Origin: Rubrivivax sp. SCN 71-131
Lineage (GTDB): Bacteria; Pseudomonadota; Gammaproteobacteria; Burkholderiales; Burkholderiaceae_C
NCBI GenBank assembly: GCA_001724995.1
Contig: MEFD01000019.1
Coordinates: 124,001 to 188,000, forward strand
Reading direction: 5' to 3'
Length of the DNA: 64,000 nucleotides
Below the pieces are notes generated by a model. The model saw nothing but the letters and a program-made list of their open reading frames with translations, did not search any database and was not told the origin of the DNA. Of this stretch, positions 8,957 to 18,559 are shown one piece after another. Numbering within the stretch: the stretch's first letter is position 1; the number at the start of each line of letters is the position of its first letter. The position numbers were made by a program, and so were the translations under genes.

Positions 8957-11734
8957 CTACCTTCGCTGCAGCAGGTCCTTCACTGCGTCGGCAGCGCCCT
9001 CGGCGGACTCCTTGGCATCCGCAGCTACTTGCTTGGCGGCGCGCTTGAGCAGTGATTGCCCTGCAACCAAGGTTCCATCCTCGCTTCGCCCGGCGTCGGC
9101 AGCCGAGTTCAACGCGCCGCTCTGTTGCTGAACACCTTCGCGGATCGCCTGGCCGCGCCGTGAAACTGCGTCACGGACTGTGCCGGGCGCGCTCGGTGGA
9201 GGTACAGCGCCAGATGGCAGACCGGGCTGGCGAGCGACTGCAGCATCGCCAGTGCGTTTCACGCTCTCGATATCTGGGCCCTCGGCCAGCTGATTGACCT
9301 GCCGCGCATGTTGCGTCCTGACGGACTCAAAAGACAGCGGCACGGCAGTACCGTCAGAGAGGGTCCGGTTCGGTCCGAGTGACTGCCTGGCAAGCTCGGC
9401 CTCCATCAGGGCACGGGCGGCGGCACTCGTGCCACCGTACTGCTCGGCGTACCGTGTGAACATGGCGAGGTTGTGCGGGTCCTGGGCAATGTCGAGCGCG
9501 ATCACCTCACCCCGTTCATAGGCTGCGCTCACGCGCTCCGCATAGGCGCTCCGATCTGAGAGACCGGCCTCGGCGCGCGAACTCCGGGTAGAGCTCGAGT
9601 TCAAGCGTGAAGACAGTTCACGTGCCTCGCGGGCGTCAGATGCGACAACCGACGCGAAGCTTGTGTCGCGGGACACTCGGTCGCCGAACTGCTTGAACTC
9701 GGCCAACTGCTCCGAGGTCAAGGCGCCCAGTACCCTCTGCTGGTCTGCCGAAAGCCCCGCCAGGTATCCCTTCTCTGCGTTGGCAGTTGCTCGAGCGCCG
9801 GCAACTGGTGTGGAGACACCGAGATGACCAGAGGCGCCGAAAGCGATTCGTGCGACTTGCGACTGGCTCATCCCCGTGCTGTCGGCGACGCTCCTCGTGA
9901 TCTGGTCAAGGCGGTTCAGTGTCTGCCCCAACTGCTCGAAGCTGCTGGATGTCGATCCCGTGCTGCTCCGCGATGACTTCAGCTTTGCCAAGCCCTTGGT
10001 GAACGCCTCGGAGAGCACCGTCGAACGTTCGGAGCTTGCGGCAACGGCCTCGGTGCGAGCTGCGTCGACCTGACGGCTGGCGTCCTGCACGTCCTGCTCG
10101 CTCACGCGCATCGAGACGACCCGGGACGCGTAGCCCTGGTTGCGCAGCAGGCTGACGGCGGTCCGGCCGGTCAGCATGTTTGACGAGAAGGTGTTGCCGC
10201 TGATGTCGTTCTGCCAGTTGCTCATGAACGCGGACGTCCGGTTCGGTGCGAGCCGGATCTGGTCCATCGAGACATTGCCCATGCTCAGATTGCCCGCGGC
10301 GGCACCTGCCGTGGCGCCGGCCACCATCGACTGCAGCCCCGAGAGACCGCCCACCAGCGCGGTGCCGAAGGTCTCCATCCGCTTGAGCGCCGCCCAGGCG
10401 ATGAACGGGATGCTTATGGCCAGGTAGCCGACCACGGCCTCGCCGGAGATCGCCCGGGAGTAGATCGTCGATGCCGTCTGCAGTGACAGGGCCTTGACAC
10501 CGCTGCCCAGGTCAGCCGCCGCCGCGAGGTCGTAGGCGGCGTAGATCGATGCCATGTAGTTGAGCACGGCATACAGCGGCGGCCAGAGCTGGATCCAGAT
10601 CAGCACCGCGGCATAGCCCTTGAAGGCCAGCATGGTCTCGCGCCCGCTGGTCAGCAGCATCAGCAGGACGAGGAGGGGGAACAGCGCGTAGGTGATGGCC
10701 TCGATCACGTTGCGGAACACGGGCAGCGCCTGCTCGGCGACCTTGCCGGCGTTCAGCCAGGCCGCGTTCTGCTGCGCCACGGACTGCGCCCGTCCGACGG
10801 CCAGCACCATGGCCGCCGGGTCGTTCACCTTCTGACCGATGATGTTGCTGGTGTCGTTGATCGCATTCAGCACTGCGTTCTGGCGGATCAGGTCGGCCGC
10901 CGTCGCGGCCGCGGTCGCGATGCTGTTCTTCAGGTAGGCCTGCTGGATCTGTCCGGCGATGGCGGCGTTGGCGGCCGCAGCTGGTAGCGTCGGATTCAGC
11001 TGGAACGCCAGCTTGCCCTGGATGCGAGTCAGCTGCGCCGGAAGCCGGCCGTTGAGGTTCGTGTAGGCGTTCGGGCAGGTGTCGACGGTGATCGAGCCGC
11101 CGGCGCTGGTCAAGGTCGTGAAGCGGGCCGGGTTGGGCGACGCCATCAGCGCCCACACGTCGTCCGAACTCGAGAACGTGCCCGGATCGACCGTGCCGTC
11201 GATCAGGTCGTACATCGTGCAGTTGTGGATGAAGTTGACCAGGTCCGTGCGGAAGTTCGGATCCTGGAAGGCGACGCCGCCGGTCTCCCGGATGAGGCGG
11301 TTGCCGAACATCAGGCCGTTCTTCTCGTAGCTCAGTTCGCTCGGCAGGGCGCCGACACCCGGGATGACCTGGAAGGCAGTCTCGAACAGGCCTGTGAGCG
11401 TGTGCCCAACCGTGCTGGTGACGCTGCCGAGGAAGGCCACGCCGAACGGCACGTTGGCCACCACTTTGACGGCGGATCCGCCGGTCTTGTCGACGACGCC
11501 CACGGTCACCCGCGGCACGATGAGGACGGAGAACACCAGAAGCACCGTGGCAAGCCACTTCCAGCCCTGCAGCTTCTCGGGCGCGAAGGCGTAGGCCACC
11601 AGCGCCGCGATGAACCCGCAGAAGGCCACGGCGGCGACAGCCGCCATGTAGTCGCCGGAGCCGTGGATGGCTGCCGCAGCGTTGAAGATGCCGAACAGGC
11701 TGTCGGCGTTCTGGTAGGCGTAGATCTCCCACAT
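8957..11734 (-). CDS. traG: conjugal transfer protein TraG (mating-pair stabilisation)
   Basis: A 925-residue inner-membrane protein. The N-terminal half has several transmembrane helices (clusters near residues 30-90, 340-400 and 430-460) and matches the TraG_N layout. It starts with MWEIYAYQNAD, which is typical of F-type island TraG proteins. The C-terminal half is a long hydrophilic, serine-rich, probably coiled-coil region projecting into the periplasm. In F, TraG is needed for pilus assembly (N part) and mating-pair stabilisation or entry exclusion (C part). It is the last gene of the minus-strand transfer operon, after traH. Confidence 0.9.
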   Translation of the reverse strand: MWEIYAYQNADSLFGIFNAAAAIHGSGDYMAAVAAVAFCGFIAALVAYAFAPEKLQGWKWLATVLLVFSVLIVPRVTVGVVDKTGGSAVKVVANVPFGVAFLGSVTSTVGHTLTGLFETAFQVIPGVGALPSELSYEKNGLMFGNRLIRETGGVAFQDPNFRTDLVNFIHNCTMYDLIDGTVDPGTFSSSDDVWALMASPNPARFTTLTSAGGSITVDTCPNAYTNLNGRLPAQLTRIQGKLAFQLNPTLPAAAANAAIAGQIQQAYLKNSIATAAATAADLIRQNAVLNAINDTSNIIGQKVNDPAAMVLAVGRAQSVAQQNAAWLNAGKVAEQALPVFRNVIEAITYALFPLLVLLMLLTSGRETMLAFKGYAAVLIWIQLWPPLYAVLNYMASIYAAYDLAAAADLGSGVKALSLQTASTIYSRAISGEAVVGYLAISIPFIAWAALKRMETFGTALVGGLSGLQSMVAGATAGAAAGNLSMGNVSMDQIRLAPNRTSAFMSNWQNDISGNTFSSNMLTGRTAVSLLRNQGYASRVVSMRVSEQDVQDASRQVDAARTEAVAASSERSTVLSEAFTKGLAKLKSSRSSTGSTSSSFEQLGQTLNRLDQITRSVADSTGMSQSQVARIAFGASGHLGVSTPVAGARATANAEKGYLAGLSADQQRVLGALTSEQLAEFKQFGDRVSRDTSFASVVASDAREARELSSRLNSSSTRSSRAEAGLSDRSAYAERVSAAYERGEVIALDIAQDPHNLAMFTRYAEQYGGTSAAARALMEAELARQSLGPNRTLSDGTAVPLSFESVRTQHARQVNQLAEGPDIESVKRTGDAAVARQPGLPSGAVPPPSAPGTVRDAVSRRGQAIREGVQQQSGALNSAADAGRSEDGTLVAGQSLLKRAAKQVAADAKESAEGAADAVKDLLQRR

Positions 11735-11810
11735 GCGTCGCTCCAGGGGATTGGCCTGCCTCCGGGTTGCTGGCGCGGTGCCCGCGGAATCGGTCCTGCC
11801 GCCCGATATG

Positions 11811-13118
11811 TCAGCGGGCCTGGAAGGCCGCCTGCTGCCCCAGCATGTCCATCACGTGCTGGGGCATGCTCGACCGCAGCTGCCGCTCGAGCTGCTCCAG
11901 GTGGCTGGACACCGCCCGGAACGAGCCGACCTTCTGGTACAGCAGGTTCTTCTCCTGCGACAACTGCAGCAGCATGGCCTGGGCGCGCTGCCTCACCAGG
12001 TTGGCGCGATCCCGCTGGGTTTGCTGCAGCGTGTAGTCCTTGTCCAGCGCCGCCATGCCCACGCGCAGGTTTCGCTCCAGGAAGACGTAGGCGTAGTCGG
12101 CCGCGATCACGTCGCGGTACTGGGCGATCAGGCTGTCGGACAGTCCGGAACCGGGGATCGTCGCGCCGATCGAGAGCATCTTGTAGACCGGCTCGGTGGT
12201 CTGGTTGACGAAGCCGACCTCGGCCGAGTTGTTCGGGATCGCCGTGCGCGTCTCGACCCGGGCGGTAAAAGGCGTGTGGGTGTAGCTGGTGTTCAGCGTC
12301 ACCACGTCGCAGTCGGTGTAGTTGTTGCACCGGAGCAGGTGCTGCGTGACGTTGGTGCCGGTGCCCGCCGCCTGGCCGTACAGCAGCTGGCTGATCGAGG
12401 TGATCGTCGGCGCCACGGGTTCGGGGTCGCGCGCCGCATCCTCGGGGTAGAAGATCACCGTGCCGACGATGCTCATGATGAGCTCGCGCTCCTGGTCGTC
12501 GAGGTAGGTGCCAGTGCGCTGAAGCGCCTTCCAGGTCAGGTTGCCGACGAAGGGCGCCTTGTTGCGGATGTTCGCGTCGCCCGACGATCGGGCCGAAGCC
12601 AGGATGCTGGGCCGGTCGGTCGCGCAGCGGCGGCGCGCAGCGTCCCGATCGGTCTCCAGGCCCATCTCGATAGCCAGGTCCGAACAGGCCTCCTGCGAGC
12701 TGAAGCCCGCCGCCTCGGCGGCGGTGCTGACGATCGCCTTTGCGGTCTCGCAGGAATTGATGCGCGCGTTGTTGATCCAGGTCTCCAGACCCTTGGCCCA
12801 CTTGGTCAGCCCGCCCAGCAGCGGCGAGACAGACTCCAGCGCCAGCTGGAAGGCAATGCCCGGCAGCGCGGCCGTGATGTTGCGCAGCATGTTCTTGAAC
12901 TCGGCCGCCGAGATGTGCGAGAAGGAGCCGCCAAAAACGTCGATGCCGCCGCAGCCGGCGCGGGCGCTCGGAAACTGAATCGCCGCGAGCTGGTAGACCT
13001 TGTTCGGTGCCCGCATGAACAGGCTGCCCCCGGTGTAGGTGTTGAAGGTCTGCCCGCGGAACGCGCCGGGTGCGGTGTAGTTGCCGATGGCGCCCAGGCT
13101 GTTGAACATGTTGTTCAC
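11811..13118 (-). CDS. traH: conjugal transfer pilus assembly protein TraH, N-terminus disrupted
   Basis: A 435-residue open frame matching the mature part of TraH, a periplasmic protein of F-type pilus assembly. The start MFNSLGAIGNYTAPGAF and the later SISQLLYGQA region are family hallmarks, and a coiled coil lies near the C-terminus. The frame begins at GTG 13118 with no ribosome site and no signal peptide. In another frame, ATG 13188 has an AAGGAG site (13195-13200) and opens a plausible signal peptide (MKR...RAAVVALCC). Loss of one base between 13119 and 13160 would join the two. As written the gene appears frameshifted. Confidence 0.85.
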   Translation of the reverse strand: MNNMFNSLGAIGNYTAPGAFRGQTFNTYTGGSLFMRAPNKVYQLAAIQFPSARAGCGGIDVFGGSFSHISAAEFKNMLRNITAALPGIAFQLALESVSPLLGGLTKWAKGLETWINNARINSCETAKAIVSTAAEAAGFSSQEACSDLAIEMGLETDRDAARRRCATDRPSILASARSSGDANIRNKAPFVGNLTWKALQRTGTYLDDQERELIMSIVGTVIFYPEDAARDPEPVAPTITSISQLLYGQAAGTGTNVTQHLLRCNNYTDCDVVTLNTSYTHTPFTARVETRTAIPNNSAEVGFVNQTTEPVYKMLSIGATIPGSGLSDSLIAQYRDVIAADYAYVFLERNLRVGMAALDKDYTLQQTQRDRANLVRQRAQAMLLQLSQEKNLLYQKVGSFRAVSSHLEQLERQLRSSMPQHVMDMLGQQAAFQAR

Positions 13119-13235
13119 CTCGAGCGGAGCAGCACAGGGCGACCACCGCAGCGCGGTGCAGGGACCGGTCGGCGTCGATACGCTTCATCAGGGGCTCCTT
13201 TGGATTTCTGCCTGCGCCGGTGCGGGCTCACCGCA

Positions 13236-14123
13236 TCAGCGCTGATTGGTCAAGCGGGCCCGGGCCTGCAGGCCGCCAGTCGCGCCCAGGAACGGTGTGG
13301 CGGCGCTGTCGGGCGAGGCCGCGACCATCGAGATGCGCTCCACCAGTTGCGCCTCGGACAGCACGCCGAAACCGATCGGGGTGATCTTCCCGGTGAAGGG
13401 CTGGGCGAGGTAGACAGCCGGAACCTGGCTCACTCGCAGCGTGGTGGCGATGCCGTTGTCTCGCCGGGCGTCCGCGAAGCCGGGGATCGGACCACCGTCG
13501 ACGCTGATTGCGATCACCTTGATGCCGTGACGGGACTGGAAGGCCTCGAGCGTTGGCGCGAAGGCATGGCAGTAGGGGCAGTCGCCGCGGAAGAAGAAGA
13601 ACAGGACGTGGTCGCGGCCCAGGGCGCTGATGGACTGGCTGCGCTGGGCCGTCTGAACCTGGTCGAACACCTCCAGGGCCTTCGCGTTCACCGGGCGTCC
13701 CTGGAGCGTGGGGTCGAGCTCGGGGCTGGCCCAAGCGATGCGCTGCGCCACGTCGGCGAAGGTGGATGCGCGCGACTAGCGGCGTACGTTGGCTTCGGTC
13801 GGCCGCATGATGGCGATGTGCCGGCGCTCCTCGAGGGCCTTCTGCAGGCGCTCGAACTCGACGATCTCCGGTGGCCTGGCAGGCAAGCGCCGAGGTGCAG
13901 TGGCGGCGCTCGATGCCGGTGCGGCCTGCCGCGGTGCGGAAGCTGGTGGCTCGGGCGGTGGGATCTCCGGCTCCTCGTAGAAGTGCCAGCCGCGCCAGTT
14001 GTCGGACCAGTACGGCCGTCCGGGGTCCTGCGGCTGCGCAAGGACGATCGTCCCGCTGCCGAGCATGACAACGAGGCAGAGTGCGAGCCCAGCTTGGCGA
14101 GAGGCACGGCGGCGCAGCGTCAT
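13236..14123 (-). pseudogene. traF: conjugal transfer protein TraF, interrupted by an in-frame amber codon
   Basis: Together the two halves make a 295-codon TraF, a periplasmic thioredoxin-fold protein of F-type pilus assembly. The upstream half (14123-13779) has a signal peptide, the WHFYEEP segment and a Pro/Ala-rich linker ending PTEANVRR. A TAG at 13776-13778 follows, and the same frame continues with SRASTFADVAQRIAW and the thioredoxin-like domain with a CPYC motif. The downstream half can also be read from GTG 13751, but it then lacks a signal peptide. No shift of frame separates the halves. I call it a pseudogene, with readthrough or a sequencing error as alternatives. Confidence 0.8.
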
Positions 14124-14133
14124 GGGCGCAGCC

Positions 14134-14523
14134 TCACGACAGTGACCGCGGCGGCTGGCCGTCGCGGCAGTAGTTGATGCCGAAGTCGATGGTCTGCCGC
14201 CGCGGTGACTGCACGCCGCCGGCGCCGTAGTTGGGCAGCTGCACGCCGTCTTGCCAGAAGCGCACGTTCAGGCGACTGCAGCCGGGCTCGGCGTAGCGCT
14301 TCTCGGTGCTCACGTCGATGTAGATCGGCGTCGTGGCGTTGAAGCGCTTCGAGATCGCGTCGGCGACCTCACCGACCAGGACCCCGTGGGCCTTGCCGTC
14401 GGGTGCGTCCAGGGCCGACAGCATCAGCTGCTTGGCATCGCGGACTGGCAGTCGTTCCTGAGCCATGGCAGCGCTGACGAACAAGGCGCAGGCGGCGCCG
14501 ACCAGAACGGTGATGGCCTTCAT
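14134..14523 (-). CDS. small secreted protein of the transfer operon
   Basis: A 129-residue protein with a clear signal peptide (about residues 1-20, ending SAAMAQ) and two cysteines in the mature part (PGCSR and NYCRD). The ATG at 14523 overlaps the traN stop (ATGA) and has an AGGGGAAG ribosome site. It sits between traN and traF in the transfer operon. I do not recognise the family. Export and its position suggest a periplasmic accessory factor for pilus or mating-pair proteins. Confidence 0.65.
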   Translation of the reverse strand: MKAITVLVGAACALFVSAAMAQERLPVRDAKQLMLSALDAPDGKAHGVLVGEVADAISKRFNATTPIYIDVSTEKRYAEPGCSRLNVRFWQDGVQLPNYGAGGVQSPRRQTIDFGINYCRDGQPPRSLS

Positions 14524-16991
14524 TGGCACTTCCCCTGGCCGTAGTAGCAGGTAGGAACTCGGCTGGCGCTGCCGGCCTGCAGCGCGTTGATGTTCGGCAG
14601 GGTTGGCACCAGCGACGCGTAGAACTCCGACAGGTCCATCGCCGCGAAGTTGAGCGTCTGCAGCTGCGCGACGGTGAAGCCGGAGCAGTCGGCGTTCTGC
14701 GCACCGCCCCAGCCCTTGCCGATCTGCGCGCGGCCCTGTTCATTGACGATGCGGGCCAGCATCGAGTTGAAGCAGCACTTCGAGGTGGTGTGCTCGACGC
14801 AGGACACGCACACGCCCAGGACCCGGAAGCAGGATGAGCACCAGGTGCCGATCGTGTGGCACAGCCTGGCGCCTTCCTTCATCGCCAGCTTCCCCTCGTC
14901 CTCGTTGCAGGACATCATCGAGAGGACGATGTAGATGATCACCGCGATGGCCAGCGTCCACGGGTCGAAGGCCACGACCAGGCTGTCGCCGGCATACACG
15001 GCCACCGATCCGGCGGGCAGGGCGGCGCCGTTGACCGCCACCGTCACGCCGTAGGTCGTGAACGTGCCGCTAAAGCCGCCGCCCATCAGCAGCGCCGAGA
15101 TGCCCTGGTAGATGAACTGCTGGTTCTGCGAGTTCATCAGCACGTCGAAGACCAGGCGCGAGCCGCCGCCGAAGATGCTCTGGTTCGTCATGCCGGCGCC
15201 GGCGCCGTCGGCATAGCAGCAGTTCTTCAGCAGGCGGTCGCGGCAGCGGTTCTCCTCGCCCTTGAAGACCTGCATGCGGTCGGCGTCGAGGTAGATGCCC
15301 GCCTCGCGCCCGGCCTCGAGCATCGACATGCTGCGCGCGAAGTCGGGGTCGTTCGGCGCGCCGATGTCGAAGCAGTTGCCGCTCAGGCAGAAGACGTTCG
15401 TCGGGCAATTGCTGGTGGTGGTGACGGTCTCGGCCGGCACGGGGCAGCTGTAGCCGTCCTCGAACACCTCGCACACGCCAGTGATGGCGTTGGTCTGCCG
15501 ACAGGTCGACGTCTGCGGCGTGCAGCCTGCTGCCACCAGCGGTGCGCACTGGTCGGCCGACGCGCCGCCGCTGCACGACATGGTGCTCCGGTACTCCCAG
15601 CAGTCGCGGGTGACGGCCACGCCGTCGACGACCTTGGTCGCCGGGCCATCGGTGCAGACGGCGGGCGTGGTCGTGGTGCAGCGGCCACCGGCGTCCAGGC
15701 TCGGACACTGGTCGTCCCAGCGGTCGGTCTCGGTGACGGTGGTGGCTGGCCGCGTGTAGGACAGCCGCATCGTCGGAATCGGGCCGAAGGCGGGGTTGGG
15801 CGCCCAGCCGATCACCGCCCGGTCGGCGTCGATGTTCCAGTAGTAGCCGCCCACGGCGCCGGTGATGTCGATGCCGGCGTAGGGAGTCCAGCCGGGAGCG
15901 GGCGCGTAGCACTTCGTGCCGTCCAGGGCGGTGGTGGTGCAGCCGCTGTCGCCCTGGCAGACGGTGTCCTGGATGTTGTCGCCGCTCTGCGTGCCGGCGC
16001 GGCAGGCCGCGTAGACCTTGAGGAAGGGATCGACACTGGTGCAGCTGTAGCCGGAGTCGCCGCCACCGGTACAGACCTCGGCGCGCTCCGGGGCCACCAT
16101 CGCAGTCAGGCTGCAGGTCGATCCGCTGCAGCTCTTGTCAGCCACCCAGACGGCCGTGCGGATGGGCTGGCCGTCGATCATCGAGTAGGTGGTGTCGAGG
16201 ACCGACACGATCTGTGGGAAGACGACCGGCGTCGTCATGTCCACGTCGAAGAAGCTGAGCGGATTGCCGTCCTGGGTGACGCGAAAGTGCTGCGCGGTGA
16301 CGGCGCGGTCGGGCAGACACTGGACGTCCAGGCCCGTGCGGCCGGAGGCCGCATGGGCGAACCAGTCGCCCGGGTTGCAGCTGGTGGTCCGCGTCGTGTT
16401 GACGGTCAGGCTTCGGCTGCAGCTGTAGTTGCCGACGCCGACGTAGCGCAGGCAGCTGCGTGGCTGCATGCCGGCGGGCACCGGGGTGACCGTGGTGGTG
16501 CAACCGCTGTAGTAGGCGGCCAGGCTGCCCAGCTCGGCCGATGGCGTACGGCCGATCGCGCGCGCTGCAACCACAGCAGGGTCATCGGCGCCGATCGTCG
16601 GGCGCGGCGTGTTGGCTGAGGAGAAGGCGCCGCGCTGCGCCTGGCAGAGCGGGTCGGTGGGGGTCAGCGCACATGCAGAGAGCCTCGCGCTGCCCTGCGA
16701 CGACAGGTTGGGCTGGCGGTAGTAGCTGCGCTCGGGAGGGGTGGTCGTGTAGCCCGGCACCACGGCGGTGGCGCCCGGGGTGGTGACGTTGCCGCGGGCA
16801 ATCGGGTTCGCGGCCTGGCCGGCGGCGACCCCCTCCTCGTGCGGGCCGGCCACGGCGGCGGTCTGCGTTGTCAGGAAGCAGGCGGCGGTGATGCAGGCGA
16901 CGAGGCGGCGCCACGGCGAAGCGCGGTGCGCCGCAGAAGGCGGCGGGGCGGGACGGTGGCTATCGGGGCCGGGTGGGGTGGAGAGAAGCAC
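14520..16991 (-). CDS. traN: conjugal transfer mating-pair stabilisation protein TraN
   Basis: An 823-residue, very cysteine-rich exported protein with a signal-peptide-like segment at about residues 31-48. TraN is an outer-membrane adhesin that contacts the recipient surface and stabilises mating pairs in F-type systems. Dozens of cysteines, many in C-x(n)-C pairs, and a conserved C-terminal region with CxxCFRVLGVCVSC are typical. The start is taken as GTG 16991, which gives a somewhat long leader. It is followed by translationally coupled genes and preceded by the 4.5-kb cargo region at 17.2-21.7 kb. Confidence 0.9.
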   Translation of the reverse strand: MLLSTPPGPDSHRPAPPPSAAHRASPWRRLVACITAACFLTTQTAAVAGPHEEGVAAGQAANPIARGNVTTPGATAVVPGYTTTPPERSYYRQPNLSSQGSARLSACALTPTDPLCQAQRGAFSSANTPRPTIGADDPAVVAARAIGRTPSAELGSLAAYYSGCTTTVTPVPAGMQPRSCLRYVGVGNYSCSRSLTVNTTRTTSCNPGDWFAHAASGRTGLDVQCLPDRAVTAQHFRVTQDGNPLSFFDVDMTTPVVFPQIVSVLDTTYSMIDGQPIRTAVWVADKSCSGSTCSLTAMVAPERAEVCTGGGDSGYSCTSVDPFLKVYAACRAGTQSGDNIQDTVCQGDSGCTTTALDGTKCYAPAPGWTPYAGIDITGAVGGYYWNIDADRAVIGWAPNPAFGPIPTMRLSYTRPATTVTETDRWDDQCPSLDAGGRCTTTTPAVCTDGPATKVVDGVAVTRDCWEYRSTMSCSGGASADQCAPLVAAGCTPQTSTCRQTNAITGVCEVFEDGYSCPVPAETVTTTSNCPTNVFCLSGNCFDIGAPNDPDFARSMSMLEAGREAGIYLDADRMQVFKGEENRCRDRLLKNCCYADGAGAGMTNQSIFGGGSRLVFDVLMNSQNQQFIYQGISALLMGGGFSGTFTTYGVTVAVNGAALPAGSVAVYAGDSLVVAFDPWTLAIAVIIYIVLSMMSCNEDEGKLAMKEGARLCHTIGTWCSSCFRVLGVCVSCVEHTTSKCCFNSMLARIVNEQGRAQIGKGWGGAQNADCSGFTVAQLQTLNFAAMDLSEFYASLVPTLPNINALQAGSASRVPTCYYGQGKCQ

Positions 16992-17227
16992 GCCCCATGG
17001 TCAGCGGCGGCCCGGTCGGTGTCTCGGGGAAACGGCGGCTGAGAGAGAGGGGTTTCGAAGCTGGGCACACGAATGGCGGAACTGCGATTCCGCAGCGAAT
17101 GACGCTGTTGGCCGCCAGCGCTCCCACGTGCGCAGCCGGACGGCGAGCCGTCGTTGGACGTCGCCGCGGCGATGAAGCCTAGAGCTAGGCCTGTCAAGCG
17201 GTCCGCCCGCCCGAGGTGGACCTTCTT

Positions 17228-18496
17228 CTAGGCCTGGGCGATGCCGCCGGATCCCCTGAGCGGCTGTCTGAAGCTTTCGTGCCAGAACGGGCTCTCGTCC
17301 TTTAAGAAGAAGTTTGTCGCTCCGCCCATGTCCGTATTGCCTTCTACCGTTGGGTGAAGCCCGCTCCGACTGCCGAAGACGACGCCGACGATGTGATCAG
17401 GGGCGTTGATCAGGAAGTTGCTGACGCCCAGCCGTAGCCCCGTCGGTCGCTGGCCGGGATCACTGTCTTGCTCGTGAACCGACATCAGCTGATCGGCATC
17501 GATTCCCTGCAACGCGACCCAGAACAAGGCACCACGCTGCCCCGTGAACTGCCGCGATGCCGAGTCGATGAGGGTGGCGAACACTTGGTCCAAGACATCG
17601 TCATCGACAGCACTTTGCATCACGAAGGCAAGCATCCCTCCGGCAGGGGTTCCATACAGCGCTGCTTCCCGGTTGGTCGTTCCGGTTGCCACATCGATGG
17701 CCGTGCGCACGGCCTGACGATCGCCTTCGATGGCTGCCTTGAGTGGGTCCGGATCGAAGTTCTGCACACGCAGATCGGATCCGTCGCTCAGCCTGGCACC
17801 GGTGCCAGCCACAACTTGGGAGACAACTTCCCTCGCCAGCGATGCCCGCTGCTCAGGTTCAGCCGGCAGCCGATACGGCGCCGTCAACACGACCGCCATG
17901 CCGGATTGCAGGTGCTGCGCGACCGAGGAGATGTCCGTCCAAACCTCTCCCCAGAAGTTCAGTGCATCCAGTCGATGGATGCGCCGCCCCTTATTGTCAG
18001 AGATCGACTTGCACTCGACCTCAAGCCCCGCTGGGCCTAGATCATCCACCAGGAGATCGTAGGTACCCGCGTTGTTCGCGCGGTGCCAAGTCACGTGCTT
18101 GCCTCGGCGCGTGAAGTGCGTAGCCGCCTGCAACTCCAGGCGCAGCCCATGCATGTTCTCTGCGGTGCCGAAGGCCGTCCTGACGCGCTTCACGAACGTC
18201 CGCGCCTGTTTGGTCGTGCAGGTGTTCAGGACTCCCAGAACCTGCGCCGCGAAGCCCAGCGCTTGGAAGATGGATCGGTCGTAGCAGGCCTGCAGCGGTA
18301 CGTCGCCATGCGCGGCAACTAGGCGCCGCAGCTTCTCCAATTGGTACGCGATGGCGTACTCGGAACGCAGGTAGTCGCGAAGGAAGTGGTTCGACCGGAT
18401 CGCGGCTTCTTGCTTGTCCACCGCCCCTTGCCAGTGCTCCGGCCCAATCGCGGTCGCAAGGCGCCGATACACAGACGGCACCTGCGCCGTGGTCAT
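17228..18496 (-). CDS. unknown protein with a PD-(D/E)XK nuclease-like motif
   Basis: A 422-residue soluble protein that I do not recognise as a named family. The middle contains a restriction-endonuclease-like signature: a helix with E122 (RLELQAATHF), then TYD (D147) and LEVECK (E161 and K163), the spacing of a PD-(D/E)XK core. The N-terminal 110 residues are helical, and the C-terminal half is uncharacterised. It lies 63 bp downstream of the DUF6035-like gene on the same strand, so the two are probably cotranscribed. ATG 18496 is preferred over GTG 18511. A nuclease in a cargo slot of an ICE suggests defence or element maintenance; function is inferred. Confidence 0.6.
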   Translation of the reverse strand: MTTAQVPSVYRRLATAIGPEHWQGAVDKQEAAIRSNHFLRDYLRSEYAIAYQLEKLRRLVAAHGDVPLQACYDRSIFQALGFAAQVLGVLNTCTTKQARTFVKRVRTAFGTAENMHGLRLELQAATHFTRRGKHVTWHRANNAGTYDLLVDDLGPAGLEVECKSISDNKGRRIHRLDALNFWGEVWTDISSVAQHLQSGMAVVLTAPYRLPAEPEQRASLAREVVSQVVAGTGARLSDGSDLRVQNFDPDPLKAAIEGDRQAVRTAIDVATGTTNREAALYGTPAGGMLAFVMQSAVDDDVLDQVFATLIDSASRQFTGQRGALFWVALQGIDADQLMSVHEQDSDPGQRPTGLRLGVSNFLINAPDHIVGVVFGSRSGLHPTVEGNTDMGGATNFFLKDESPFWHESFRQPLRGSGGIAQA

Positions 18497-18559
18497 CTCA
18501 GTTGCCAGCACTTCAGTTCAAAGATCTCGCCTGTTGGTTTGGAGCATCGATCAGTCATC

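Noticed and set aside
13236-13751. Treating the CPYC protein as a stand-alone DsbA-like gene.
   Set aside because: It lacks a signal peptide and is in the same frame as the upstream half of TraF, with only one TAG between, so it is better read as part of one broken traF.
14856-16619. Long plus-strand frame opposite traN.
   Set aside because: It has low-complexity Ala/Arg/Gly/Val translation, lies antisense to the cysteine-rich TraN, and has no ribosome site or family signature.
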